Source: Uranotaenia lowii (lineage: Eukaryota; Arthropoda; Insecta; Diptera; Culicidae). From it: a stretch of 64,000 bases of DNA. The position numbers were made by a program, and so were the translations under genes. This document shows, piece after piece, positions 36,064 to 48,489 of the stretch. The stretch covers positions 434,411,228 through 434,475,227 of the forward strand of contig NC_073692.1 of the NCBI RefSeq assembly GCF_029784155.1. The letters are read 5' to 3'. The first letter of the stretch is position 1, and each line of letters opens with the position of its first letter. A model generated the notes under the pieces. The model was not told the origin of the DNA. It did not search any database and was given only the letters and a program-made list of their open reading frames with translations.

Positions 36064-36952
36064 GACTTGACTGACTTGACTGACTTGACTGACTTGACTG
36101 ACTTGACTGACTTGACTGACTTGACTGACTTGACTGACTTGACTGACTTGACTGACTTGACTGACTTGACTGACTTGACTGACTTGACTGACTTGACTGA
36201 CTTGACTGACTTGACTGACTTGACTGACTTGACTGACTTGACTGACTTGACTGACTTGACTGACTTGACTGACTTGACTGACTTGACTGACTTGACTGAC
36301 TTGACTGACTTGACTGACTTGACTGACTTGACTGACTTGACTGACTTGACTGACTTGACTGACTTGACTGACTTGACTGACTTGACTGACTTGACTGACT
36401 TGACTGACTTGACTGACTTGACTGACTTGACTGACTTGACTGACTTGACTGACTTGACTGACTTGACTGACTTGACTGACTTGACTGACTTGACTGACTT
36501 GACTGACTTGACTGACTTGACTGACTTGACTGACTTGACTGACTTGACTGACTTGACTGACTTGACTGACTTGACTGACTTGACTGACTTGACTGACTTG
36601 ACTGACTTGACTGACTTGACTGACTTGACTGACTTGACTGACTTGACTGACTTGACTGACTTGACTGACTTGACTGACTTGACTGACTTGACTGACTTGA
36701 CTGACTTGACTGACTTGACTGACTTGACTGACTTGACTGACTTGACTGACTTGACTGACTTGACTGACTTGACTGACTTGACTGACTTGACTGACTTGAC
36801 TGACTTGACTGACTTGACTGACTTGACTGACTTGACTGACTTGACTGACTTGACTGACTTGACTGACTTGACTGACTTGACTGACTTGACTGACTTGACT
36901 GACTTGACTGACTTGACTGACTTGACTGACTTGACTGACTTGACTGACTTGA
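36064..36952. repeat. 9-bp satellite array 2, unit TTGACTGAC
   Basis: About 99 copies over 889 bp with no variant unit noticed inside, unlike the other two arrays. Five frames are open through it (for example DLT on plus, SVK and QSS on minus) purely because the unit is three codons long. Junctions with unique sequence are abrupt on both sides. Such uniformity implies recent expansion or strong homogenisation. Confidence 0.97.
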
Positions 36953-38119
36953 ATAAAAGGAATTCAATGACGGGGGAACTAATTATCCATAAATCTGAAG
37001 ACACGAATTGAATGGAAGTGTATCTGATACCAAACAGAAGACACTGTAAGGAATGAAATTTAAAATTTAAACTTCTAATTAGATCTAAGTATCTCCTCTT
37101 TCAAGAGTATAACAGAATTGCAACTTTTTGTTTTCAACCACTATTGTTTTATAATTGCTGGCACTAATATTAGAAACCTTAATTGGTCCCCATTGCGCGG
37201 TTAGAAACATCAATCAAACGAAGAACATTCTCTAAGAGATGTTCTCACCCCGCACATCGGAAAACCATCGGATGTTGGAGTGCTTACTCAATTTGAATTT
37301 ACAGCCGGTTGAGTTGGTCCTTAAGCTTCACACAATTTTCAGATGAAAAAAAATTGGGAAACGGAAATTTATTTGTTTCAAAAATAAGTATTAACAAACA
37401 TGTCGGAAAATTGGCTCGTCTCCGGTGGAATTCAATCTGTAATCACTTTTGGCCTAAATAATTTTAAATGGTTAATTTCGATTTATAATTCAATGAACCT
37501 TCAGTATTGAACTCAAATTTAAACATACAAAAACACTACCTTGCCTTAAGAATGGGCTTATATTAAGAAGTGTTACCAACAATTTCAGTATTTGAAACCA
37601 ACCATTTTAACTTCAAAACTCATCTATCGAATGCTAATTTAACACATCAACAAGTAAGTAGCCATGTGAAACTTTGATTATAGAAAAAATCGCAAATATC
37701 GTTAGACATTTAATACTGATATCAAATATCCTTGAAGAAACCAGTTTTAGCCCCAATTTTATTTATGGTTCCTTGTTTATCTGTTTAAATGCCCAACTTT
37801 TTAAGGACTTTTGAAAAATTACACAAGGTCACATTTTTCCGAGGAGCAAATGATTCAAGAGCTACTTATGATCACTCTGAATGCCCTGAATCCAAATCTG
37901 TAATGATTTTTTTTCAACAAACTTTTGTTTTTCAAATAACTTTTCAAATAAGTTAAAATCAGTTAAAGTTCAAATCTTTTTGCATGCTTCAACAAATTTG
38001 TTAAATTAAATGCAACCATTTTTTGAAACTTTTTTCGGTAAGATCAAAAATATTTGTAATTTGTAAAGATATTTTTCCAAAATTTGAAAAACTGAAGTTT
38101 ATTTAAATTAGATCAATAA
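36953..38119. other. Gene-free AT-rich sequence
   Basis: Nothing recognised. Confidence 0.4.
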
Positions 38120-38724
38120 CCCTCCAAAGCCGTTCGGGTCAATATGACCCGAAGCGCACATTTCAAACATCTTAACCATCATTCCAATATATTGATGAAC
38201 TGGTAATTTTAACAGACCAAGTATGTTCTATGAAAATAATGATCAAATTAACGCCAATAAATTTAAATTTGAGTTTTCAAAATTGGTTCATTGAGAAATG
38301 AAATACAGCTAAGCAAAGCCAAAACTGGATGTCGTTTTTTCAAAGTAAGACTTTTTTCTACCGGAAGATCTGTCATAGCGGTAAAAACTTTCATTGGACC
38401 CCAACATATCTATACATTGTCGGATAGATGGATTCTTGACAATTTCATAGATCAATGAAATAATTAAATACAGAAAAGCTGTCAGAAGTTATGAGTATTT
38501 TAAAAATAAATTTGATTTTTCGGGCTTTTTACTTTCTGAACCAGTTTCTGATAACCTGGTAATACATATCGACTTTATTTTGAAATGTTGAGAAACTAGA
38601 TTAAATTACCTACACAATGAATATAATATCATCAAAATCGGTTAACATTTACAGCAAGGAGAACGAAATCAAATTACAACTCATATTTCCCCGAAACGGA
38701 TATTTAGCGAACGGCTTTGGAAGG
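38120..38724. mobile_element. piggyBac-like MITE
   Basis: Ends are CCCTCCAAAGCCGTTCG on the left and, read inward from the right, CCTTCCAAAGCCGTTCG, one mismatch in 17. The right end is followed by TTAA (38725-38728); the left end is preceded by ATAA (38116-38119), one change from TTAA. TTAA target sites and CCYT-starting ends are the mark of piggyBac-type elements. A palindrome GGGTCAATATGACCC lies just inside the left end. At 605 bp without a transposase frame it is non-autonomous. Confidence 0.75.
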
Positions 38725-38730
38725 TTAAGC

Positions 38731-38749
38731 ATCATCATCATCATCATCA
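38731..38749. repeat. (ATC)n microsatellite
   Basis: Six ATC triplets just outside the MITE's TTAA. Confidence 0.9.
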
Positions 38750-41700
38750 AATTATTCATTAATTGAATGAAGTATAATTAACAAATTCAGAATCAGTTCA
38801 TATCAACAAATCTGGAGTTGATAGAAAAAATCTAACGAAAGATAAGAGTTTAGGACACCACTTTTCCAATGATTTGACGATTTGATTGAACAAAATTCGT
38901 TCTTTAATTTTAAAAACTTATCTCTATCCTTTAAATATTAAGTTTTTTTAAAAATAATTTGACAAAAATAGCCACACTAGCCACAATATAGCCAAACTAT
39001 TTAAGTTTTTTTTTAACTTTTTTGGTAAGTTGTTCAGTTCTGAATTTTTGTGAAATGAAAACGGAGGAGTAGGCGTTGATCTGAAGGCATCGCACATGTT
39101 TTGTTTTCGTGTCCGTGAAAATTTTTGAAAATTGATTGTTTGTATTATAATTTTTGTGTTAAGTTGTTCGAAAGTATATAAAACAAGTGTCCGGAATTCC
39201 AGAAAAACAGTTATCGCCGGAAGTGTTTCAAACCTGTTTGAGGACGTGCTTGTGGATGTGTTTCAATCTGGGTTATGGTTGTGCAAAAATGTAATGCGCG
39301 CATTGGACCCTCAATCATTTCTTTGCGCAATCGGTCCATGGCATCCAGACGTGAAGTTATTAGTTTTCCCCCGAAAATTTGCAAAATTTTTAATTTCACA
39401 AAATCGTTTAAATGCATCTTCTGGCGAAGCTGAAACCTTCTGCCAAAAAGTGGATTTTATTGCTCTTAACGTTTGCAGTGTTTGTTTCAAAAATTTGCTG
39501 TGGTTGGAGTTTTTTCATATCTGGTGATAAATGTGAGTTGTTCTTATTGCGCACATAGAATTGAGGAATCCATTTCGATGAAGAACAGTCACAATTATGT
39601 TTCAAGCAAAAAGTTTAGTTTCTAAAATATTACAGTTGGAATGGTAAAAGTCCAAAGAGTCCGATTTTCGTAGAAATACTGTGTGTCAGACCACACAAAC
39701 TTTTTAAAGCTGAAATGGATCTACCTTACGCAGAAAATTTGATCAACAAATATCGTCAGAGTAAAAAGTTGGGGAAGTTCAAAGTCAAAGTGACAATGCG
39801 CGTGCCTTCAGTTTTCATACAATTATGAATGGTTCTAAAGTTGAAACATTTAATTTTTTAACGAGGAACGTTTTCATGAACAAATATGATATTTCAATGA
39901 TTTGTAGTGAAATCATTCTGAACAAAAAATTTCCATCGCAGCAACCATTCTCAAATTGTCACTGGTCGTAATTTACAATCGGATGCAGTTTTTTTTCTTA
40001 TCTTTCTGTAGAAAAACTGTTCCCTCCCCATACATACATTTACACAAACACACAGACAGACTAACCCATATGACACATAAAGTTGAAAGTTGTCTGATTG
40101 CTTGATCACCCGCCTGCTTGGATGGCTGGCGACGATGGGTGGCGATGTGCAACATTTAAATTTACCGGTGTTTTGCTTGCAATTTCCACACACACACACA
40201 GAAGTTGGGTCCCGATGAAGAAGGGTTTTAGGTGGGTACCTATTTGGGATCCAGATTGGGACCTTCGAAAGGGGTTTCTAACAACTGTGGGACATTACAT
40301 CAGAGGGAAGAGAGACGCGACGGTAGAGAGATAGATCAATTTGAGAGTAAAATACGACGTGACATGACTGTGCATGACTTGCACATAAATCGTCCAATGT
40401 TTTGGCCACCAGCTTCTGCGGACAGGGACCCAAAATCCACCGGGTAATCGGTGTCCAGGCAGGCCAGGCACTGGAAACTGGTCGGTGCAAGAAAACGTGT
40501 CGAAAGTTGGAAGGAAAATCGATTTCGAATAAACATGTCACAGTGCGTTCTGTGTACGGTGGTCTAAAAAATTGATTTATTTTTTAATCACAAATTTGGG
40601 AATAGGTAGGTCAATGATCTAATTCTGTTGAAACAAAACTTAAAGGAAATTATGAGGATTAAAGAATTACACTGTAATTTTCACACACTATGCGAGAAGG
40701 TGTGTTCATTTTAGGGACAGCAAGGATGACACGGGATTTGCTGTAATCTTGGCCCTACTTCTACAAGATGCACACCGGGTCTCCCAAGTTGATCCACAAA
40801 CCCATGGCACAGTTAGGGTTCGATAGTTAGTTAGTTTCTTAGCCCCGGATTGAGCTGCAGTTGTTGTCTTGGCCAGAACCTGGACTCGGTAGTACAAAAA
40901 CGCACCTTGCTTGTGCTTTCGGACAAACAACATTAAGAGTGCTCGTTGGGGAGAACATAACTGCAATTTATGTAAATTACATCTGTGCGGCGAGAGGATA
41001 AAGATATAAATTTTCCGATTCTGGACTCCAGGAGACTGCTTTCTGATACCGTCAGCAGCAGCAGCAGCAAACGGTAATGTTCATGGATATTTATTTATTT
41101 CGCTTGAACTGACCGGGTGTTCCGTTCAGCTGGACGTAATCGGACGTAAGCTGGAACCCAATCCGGATCCGAAACTGATTTCATTCCATCAGAAGTGAAT
41201 CCTTCGAGCTTATGTACGAGAGCAAGAAAAAGGACGTGAGGATGTGTTGAATGTTGCTTATTTCGATGTGCATAGGGTTGCCAAACTTCAGGTGTTAACG
41301 CCGAATTTAGTTCATGTTTATGCTGTTTATACTTAAGTGAAGCTTGAAAATCAAACAGTTAAATAGTGTATAGAGTTTTTCAATTTGTTGAATGCTACCT
41401 GGTTTTTAATTTGTAACGCTGTTGTTGGTAATCCAAAGATGATTTAAAACAAAATTGATCAACTGAAAACCCTATCCCCTAACCTGATCAATTTTCTCCT
41501 ACACTGCACTTATTTCGGCGCTCCTGCTTGCACCGGCATTGCTTGCTTGCTAGCTGGTCAAATCCAATCTCAAATTGGAACTGATGAAAGAATTTTCCCG
41601 ATAAGCACCCTGGTCAGCTTCAATTTGCTTGCTTGTGTGGCCGTTTCGCAAATCTTCCCATCTTCGATGTTCGTCGTCGTCCATATTCTTTCGTAAATAC

Positions 41701-42856
41701 ATTAGATATTGCCAGTCGATGTACCTCCGGCATTACGATTTGGCTCCAGTTCCGATCCATTCAATTTATTACAGCTCAAATTACCATACCAACTTCTACT
41801 TTTCCTCCCTGCTTTTTTGACTTCCATCCTTTGGCAGCATCCATTGTGCTAGAACCGTACGATAAGAGACTGCAATCGAAAGAACCCACGTACATATTGC
41901 ACCGAGCTTCGATGATCTCACGGACCATGGACTGCAGCTTTAATGTTTAAATTAACCGTGAAATTTAGTTCAACTCGGCAATCCATCGGTGCCGCAATAC
42001 AGCCAATCCAATCTATTTTTTTTTGGCATTTTTCCAGAATCGAAACGTTGAAAAACTTGACTTAAACATTATTCAAATTCAGGTTTTTTCCTTACTGGCT
42101 ATCGATTTTCAAACAAACATAATAAAACTAGCCAAATCAAACAAACATGTGAGTCTGAAGTAACGATAATGTTCATCAACATAAGTCAGCTCAAGCGTGT
42201 TCGAGTACGCCAAACTCTTATTTGCATTAGATAGAGTAATGTTTACCAAGCACTTTGTCGAATTAACCCTTTTAAAATCACATTGTTTCTAATGAAGAAC
42301 CCTTCACTCCTCACCCAAAATGCGGTAGAAACATAGCAAAAGCTCATATTTTTATTCCCCTTCATCAACAACGAGCAAGAAAAAAATCATTCATAGAACC
42401 AGTTTCCGGAATAATAATTGAATGCCCAGGCACACGACTGCCGAAAAATGGTAAACAATGGTTTTAATCCTTTTATCGGCGCTACCATGCATTTTCTCGA
42501 TTCGAGAACTAGAGTTACAACAGCACACCCACATAAGGGAAAAATAAATCCATTTATTGTTTTGACCAAAGCAATGAGCAGCGTTGTTGACGAGAATTTG
42601 CATATACCCATTAGAGGGGCGCACCACGGAGAGCAAAGTGTGTTTTCTCCTTGACAATACGAAATGCAAGATAGATGCCGAAAAGTCACGTCAACGGGTT
42701 ATTATATTTATGTTATACTGATCTTAAAACGCGAGGTGAGAAAACAGACGATAGTTGTTGATAGAAGTTGAATAACATTGCGTTCATTAAAAAACCATTT
42801 TGATTCAAAGCGATGAAATCATTATAATTTTTAAGCACCAGGAAATAAGCTTTAAA
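38750..42856. other. Gene-free sequence
   Basis: No gene recognised. A 131-codon open frame at 39132-39527 has no family resemblance and begins inside repetitive sequence. A short (CAG)n lies near 41048-41065 and a (CA)n near 40187-40200. Confidence 0.4.
39068..39127 (+). repeat. Dispersed 65-bp motif, copy 2
   Basis: AGTAGGCGTTG, TCGCACATG, TTTTCGTGTCCGTGAAAATT in order, related to 30041-30105 and 47592-47649. Confidence 0.6.
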
Positions 42857-43101
42857 GGACCGCACAGAAATCTAAGCCGAGGAACACCAAAATACAGTGT
42901 TCTATATCTCTAAACTCGCTTGACCAAATATTACAGATTTGGTATTTATGAGTCACTGAAATTGTTGTGCTTAATTTTGTAGAATAAAGCTTCATCATTA
43001 GATTTCTAGTATTCGAATTTTGCTTCTAATAGAAGCACATTCGCGACAAGCGAAAAAGAAGAATTTTCGTGTTTGGTGTGCAACGCATTCCGGATAAACT
43101 A

Positions 43102-44386
43102 AACGGTGATACGGTCAAAATTTGGTCAATATCAACTTGACGTATTTCTTTCAATTCTGCTTTTAAAAAACCTGAACACTCCTCATTTTGAAGGTGTGTG
43201 TGTGTAATGTTGCTCCTATTTTGATTTTGGAATTCACTCTTCAGTTGTCAAAATGCCCTCAAAGGAAGAAGAGCAGCGTATCAAAACTTTGCTCGCGCAT
43301 CGCGAAAATCCGAGCTGCTCGCACGCAAAGCTGGCAAAATCGCTAAAAGTTGCCAAATCAACCGTTACAAATGTAATTAAAGTGTTTGGGGAACGTTTGT
43401 CGACAGCTAGGAAGTCTGAATCGAAAACCGGAAGCCGCTGAGACGACAAAGAGAGTTGCCGGTAGTTTCAAGCGAAACCCTAATCTCTCTCTCTCTCTGA
43501 GATGCCGCAAATACGCTGGGTGTATCGTCTACAACCATGCATCGAGCCAAAAAACGAGCCGGACTACCGACTTACAAGAAGGTAGTGAGTCCAAATCGCG
43601 ATGATAAACAAAATACGACGGCCACAGCGCAATCCCGGAGGATCTACACGATGATGCTGACGAAGTTTGACTGCGTGGTAATGGACGACGAAACCTACGT
43701 CAAAGCCGACTACAAGCAGCTTCCGGGACAGAAGTTTTATAAGGCAAAAGGAAGGGGAAAGGTAGCAGATATTTTCAAGCGCATGAAACTGTCAACGTTC
43801 ACGAAGAACTATCTGGTTTGGCAAGCCATCTGTACCTGTGGCTTGAAAAGCAGCATTTTCATAGCTTCCGGGACTGTCAACCAAGGAATTTACGTGAAAG
43901 AGTGTTTGAATGAATGTCTGCTGCCTTTCCTGAAGAAACACGGTTGTTCCGTACTGTTTTGGCCGGATTTGGCATCGTGCCATTACGGTTAAAAGGCCAT
44001 GGAGTGGTACGCCGCCAACAACGTGCAGGTGGTTCCCAAGGACAAGAACCCTCCCAACACGCCAGAGCTCCGCCCAATTGAGAAATACTGGGCTTTTGCG
44101 AAACCTAAAGAAGACCAAAAAAACTGCTAAGGACGAACAGCTGTTCAAGGCAAACTGGCTTTCTGCTGCGAAGAAGGTGGACAAGGTGGCTGTACAAAAT
44201 CTGATGGCAGGGGTTAAGCGTGAGGCCCGGCAATTCGGATTTGGAAAAGCGGAAGCCTAACTGAATATTTTCCTGAATTTTATACTAATTAAACTTGAAA
44301 AAGAAATTTAATTTAATTTTTTAAATAAACGATTTCACCGATTTACACGCGTTTTCCCTTGACAAAATTTTGACCGTATCACCCTT
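43102..44386 (+). mobile_element. IS630-Tc1-mariner element, DD37E type, defective
   Basis: 1285 bp flanked by TA on both sides (43100-43101, 44387-44388). Inverted ends are AACGGTGATACGGTCAAAAT and AAGGGTGATACGGTCAAAAT, continuing with GTCAA. The transposase inside has a D-D-37-E spacing, the signature of the ITmDD37E family described from mosquitoes. It carries an internal stop and frameshifts, so it is immobile on its own. Confidence 0.88.
43253..44260 (+). pseudogene. DD37E mariner transposase, broken
   Basis: The ATG at 43253 opens a helix-turn-helix segment of 62 residues (KVAKSTVTNVIKVFGE) that ends at a stop near 43439. Reading then shifts; a (CT)n tract at about 43484-43498 lies in this break. 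The catalytic part is open from 43537: MDDETY near 43681-43698 supplies the first Asp, and FWPDLASCHYG the second at 43966-43968. TAA stops it at 43990. The same frame continues past that stop to the catalytic Glu at 44080-44082 (RPIEKYWA), with exactly 37 residues between the second Asp and the Glu. A further frameshift near 44100 leads into the C-terminal KLKKTKKT-to-GFGKAEA tail ending at 44260. At least one stop and two frameshifts separate the parts. Confidence 0.88.
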
Positions 44387-44772
44387 TACGAGATAACTTG
44401 TTTTATCACTTGACATGTTTGAGTTTTACTGAGAAGCATAACTCAAATGTGATACATTTTATATGAGAAAGAGAACGCCAAATTTTGGTGCTTCGCGCTT
44501 AGATTTCTTTGCGGTTGTGATTGTGTTGAGATAGATGTATCATCATGATTCATAAAAACATACTGACACATGATAAAAACATAAATCTTCATGAAAAAAT
44601 GTATGGGTATGTATGTATGTGTTAAATATACAAAGATAGTCATGTATGATTATGAGTAAAGTTTTTGTAGCTCTGTAAATCTTACAAGCTCATGTTTCGA
44701 AGGAAGCTAATTCTGTCCCAGGGTGATCTCAACTTGCCCCACACAGCGACTCATCTTCAGCTTTTGGCACAA

Positions 44773-44906
44773 GGATTGGTCGATCTTGGATCGATCTTTG
44801 CGATATCGATCTTTTGAACTCAAATTTCCAATTTTTTGGATCGATTCTTTAGCCTTGGAAAAATTGATTAAATCGGTTTGTTTTCGATCCGATCTTTCGA
44901 TCTTTG
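44773..44906 (+). repeat. GATC-rich dispersed repeat, copy 2
   Basis: Starts GGATTGGTCGATCTTGGATC and ends CGATCTTTCGATCTTTG. It is the partner of 4548-4682, with several substitutions and small indels. Confidence 0.65.
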
Positions 44907-45320
44907 AAAGTTTTTTTTCTTTTTATTTCTGAGATCTTGAGATTTAGTTTCGTGCAGAACTTTGATTCCTGTACCATACTGAAACTGCTTTTCATTATTG
45001 GTACTTCCATACCAATAAAATTGAGACCGACTGAATAGGAAGGGTTTTTTTTATCCGTATATTCTTGAGGAAAACTTGAACTTTTATCAAATACTCAAGT
45101 AATCGAAAGTTCCATAGAATGGTCGCTTGAAAGCTTATTCGGCCTTCAATTAAGCTTCAATATTCTGTAGCATTTTACTCAGCTCAAGTTTCAACTTCTT
45201 ATCGATACTATCAAATCTCAAAGCTAGTTTGCCGAAATCACAGGATATATCTAACTTGCTCATTTGAGAGTATAGAAAAATGCAAATATTTATTCCGTTT
45301 TCGATATGTCATAAAGCGTA

Positions 45321-46616
45321 GTTCTTTTAGAAATGGGACAGTTACGAATGCGTGTATCTCAAAAACCATTCGTTTGATCGAAATACTTTCTTTGAAGAAA
45401 ATGAAGGTAATGTTATGATATTCCATGAAAAAATTTCAAAAAAATTATTTATAGTTTTTTCTTAGAGAAATTTCTGTTTTATTCTTGGTATCTCCCATTG
45501 GCCGGCGCACACTTTTTTCAGTCATGGTATTGATCAGTTTTTCCAACTTATACTTCGTCAAATCTATATTTTAGATGGCTTCACCCTCCTTCTTCAATTT
45601 CTGATACTTTTTGATCCAATACTTCTCTTTTAAAAGAAACTGGAAGCATTTTAGTGGATACAGTAGTTTCGATATGAACAAATTTGATTATTTTCGACCA
45701 CATTTTTGAACGTTTTTAATGGAATTTCTCCTGGAAAAATCTGACAATAACGAAGTAAAACCATCATAAGATGTTATAATAAGATAAAATCGGTTAGTAT
45801 AAATCGTAGGTTGCGGGTGGAACATACAAGATTACTCTTTTTTGGCTTTTAATAACAGCGAAAACCAAAGTTTCGTTTTGAAAATTTTTGTTTTTTTTTT
45901 CGCAGGAGAAGAATTCTAGCAAATCATTATAATTTGATACAGAATAACCAGCAAATACATACTTTAATATACTCGCATACTAGATTCAAACGCTGGAATT
46001 TATTTAAAATAGGGTATTTCATAAGTTTTGTCGTTCATCAGAAATCATCTGTCCCATAGCTTCGGTACCGGCTATACAGCTTACGAGCTCTGGAACTAGC
46101 AAAAAATGGTTGTTTGAGGTTGGGTTTGAATGAGTTATCATTAGGCAACACTTTCAGCTTATCGGAGAAAATTGTTTTAGACATTTCAGCGATCTACCCT
46201 TAGTTTTTCGTTTTTTGAAAATTAAAAATACTAGTATGAGACTTGACTTCCCAGATTACCCTCAACCGTAGTTGCCGATCTTGTGCTTCACTCCAATGCT
46301 TGATTTGAACTTTGTGGACATTATTGACAGTGTTTACATACTTATTCACCACAAAAACTCAGTAATTCTTTGAATAATCAACGGTTTTGTCAGCTAACAA
46401 TTGGATAATGACGAATTTTAATGGAAACTGTGCAAAATTATTTTTTTCTTTTTCTCTTGCATCGTACATAATTCAAAAACGCGTCAATTTAAAATTTTGA
46501 AAAAAATAGGTCGAATAGTACTTTTTACAGGCAACAAAACGCTGTCCAAATTTTGAATATCCGATATCTAGTAAACGAGCTATTAGCAAATGAAAGTGTC
46601 CCATTTCTAAAAGAAC
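45321..46616 (-). mobile_element. Tc1/mariner-type element relic
   Basis: A perfect 20-bp inverted repeat GTTCTTTTAGAAATGGGACA at 45321-45340 and its complement at 46597-46616, each bordered outside by TA (45319-45320, 46617-46618). The 1296-bp length suits a Tc1/mariner element. A transposase C-terminus is readable on the minus strand near the left end. The inverted similarity also extends about nine bases beyond the TA (CATAAAGCG against AGCTTTATG), so the true ends could lie slightly further out. Confidence 0.7.
45432..45640 (-). pseudogene. Tc1/mariner transposase C-terminal relic
   Basis: On the minus strand a frame reads KEKYWIKKYQKLKKEGEAI, one stop, then NIDLTKYKLEKLINTM and TEKSVRRPMGDTKNK, to a stop near 45432. 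The basic KYW-K-KKEG segment and a VRR-MG-TK tail resemble the region after the catalytic Glu in IS630-Tc1-mariner transposases. Upstream the catalytic part could not be read. It lies where the 3' end of a transposase should be, close to one inverted repeat. The family call rests on this short stretch and the TIRs. Confidence 0.5.
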
Positions 46617-46617
46617 T

Positions 46618-47591
46618 AAGCTTTATGCACTAAGGTTCTCAGAACTTTTTCAGCTTGTATCCGAGCTGGACTTATCCGGGATATTTTATCTAAAAACCTG
46701 GCAAAATTCAGCGTTTGATTTCAAAATTGTCAACTGAAAATCCGGAAAATATCTAGGCAAATTTTGTCAAAACCCAGTAATAACCCGAAAAAATCATGAA
46801 AAAGAACTTAATGAAAAATTTGTTCATCGAAACTCATCAGCAGATTTAAAATCGTGTTCTAAGTTTCCAAAAAAACCCTTTCATGATTATTTGTATAAAA
46901 TTAGCTTTTTTAATAAAACCGGGCAACCGGGCTGGACCATACTTCTCCCAAATTTTGTATTAAATATCATGGCAAACCCGGATAAAACCGGGCAATTTGG
47001 CAAGCTTAATATACATACACTCAACCCATGTCAGTTAAACATTCTGATGTTGAATTTAAAAACATATTTTTTTATTGCTCATACATTTGCTGTTGAAATA
47101 TTTGAGCTTTTCTATCGTTTTTCACTATTCACTTCAGCAAATAGGAGACTTATGACTTTGATGTTCCTTTTTTAGACCTGATATCACTAAACAGTTGTTT
47201 CAATACCAACATATCAACAAAAGTGCGAGTTTTTGATTGGGGCCTAATTCCAAATCAATATTGAACATTTCTTACATTTTTTGTCAGCTTAATGCAAATG
47301 AAAAATCAAACTTTTAAAGAAATTTTTGTTCTAGGTCCAATGAAAGGTACCGGTTCTGTACCAAAATAGGATCATATTTCAGCAAATCTTTCAATAACGA
47401 CTAAACCTATTTTGAAAATTTCCATTGAAACTTAGGATAAGATCATGAGCTATAAATAAATTTTCTGGAAAATTAAAACATCCTTCCCATTTATGAGAAA
47501 AGCTTGATTATTTAAAAACTACAGCTTAATGGGTCCAAAGTAGGGCAACTTACCCTATTATGGTTGTATGGTTGTAGCGTCTTGCTAAAGC
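46618..47591. other. Gene-free sequence
   Basis: Carries CCGGGCAA and ACCCGGATAAAACC phrases (about 46910-47000) that look repetitive, but no element could be bounded. Confidence 0.4.
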
Positions 47592-47649
47592 AGTAGGCGT
47601 TGTCTTGATGGAAACGCACGTGGTTTCTTCGGGTCCGCGGAAGTTTTTC
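47592..47649 (+). repeat. Dispersed 65-bp motif, copy 3
   Basis: AGTAGGCGTTG, ACGCACGTGG, TTCTTCGGGTCCG, GGAAGTTTTT; related to 30041-30105 and 39068-39127. It lies just outside the large inverted-repeat element that follows and is not mirrored on its right side. Confidence 0.6.
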
Positions 47650-48489
47650 TTATTAAATTGTTTTGAATAGAATTTTTCAGTTTGGACGGCCACATATGTA
47701 TGTCTGTATGTGTGTATGTTTGTCCCACCAGTGCACAGTGATCCGAAAGGGCTAAAAGTGGAACTTTTTTCGTAGCGCCTCTGTCTTTCATCTTATCTCT
47801 TAAGTGTCTTCAAAACATTTGCTTCATCAAACATGTTTCATAACATGAAAGCATCAAAAGTTAGTCAAAGTCCACTATAAAAAAAATGAAAATTCTAACT
47901 TTTTTATTTCAATAGATAGAGCTTCACTTTATCCTACAAAGTTGTAGAATACGTGAAAATTTGAAAGTTTGTTGAATACATAAAAACTCTATCTCTTTTC
48001 AGAGTAGAATTATAAAGGTTTTATTTTGAAAGTTATTTAAAAGTTAGTTTTTTTAACTTAACTATAGTTAGATGAAGATTTACGTGAATTAAATGTTCTG
48101 AACATTTGTTGAAGCATTTAAATCACACGTTTTGCACAAGATTTCAGCTTTCTACGACGTTTTCTAACCAAGTTATTGCAACTTTAAGTTTTATTTTTAC
48201 TCAACTTCACGAGCGTTTATTGCAAAACATGCAAGTGGATTTTTAAAACTAATAAACCACATTGAAGCTTGAACTAAGTGCAACAAATTGGTGTTGGTTT
48301 GATTTGTCTCCAGGTGCTCGTATTTGAACACAACAAGCATACGTTTGATGTGTTTTGCGTGTTTCCATACAAAAATTATTTTCAACTGCCTTCCCAAGTA
48401 ACCATAAGCACTAAAACATAGCCCTTAATCAACACTATATTCCCATATATAACTCTGTATTAATGCTTGTTTTGCACTATATGCGTATA

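Larger units (their letters stand above)
42857..44516. mobile_element. MITE interrupted by a mariner
   Basis: Outer inverted ends: ACCGCACAGAAATCTAAGC at 42859-42877 and, read inward from 44515, ACCGCAAAGAAATCTAAGC. Similarity continues inward through a CACCAAAAT and GTTCT segment. Removing the mariner at 43102-44386 leaves about 0.37 kb, a typical MITE size. No target duplication was identified, so the exact ends and superfamily are uncertain. Confidence 0.6.

Noticed and set aside
36035..37011. Open frames of about 310 codons reading DLT, SVK or QSS
   Set aside because: Same cause: a 9-bp satellite gives stop-free tripeptide frames.
39132..39527. 131-codon open frame starting with a hydrophobic stretch
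   Set aside because: No family resemblance; it begins just past a dispersed repeat copy and has no supporting context, so it is treated as chance.
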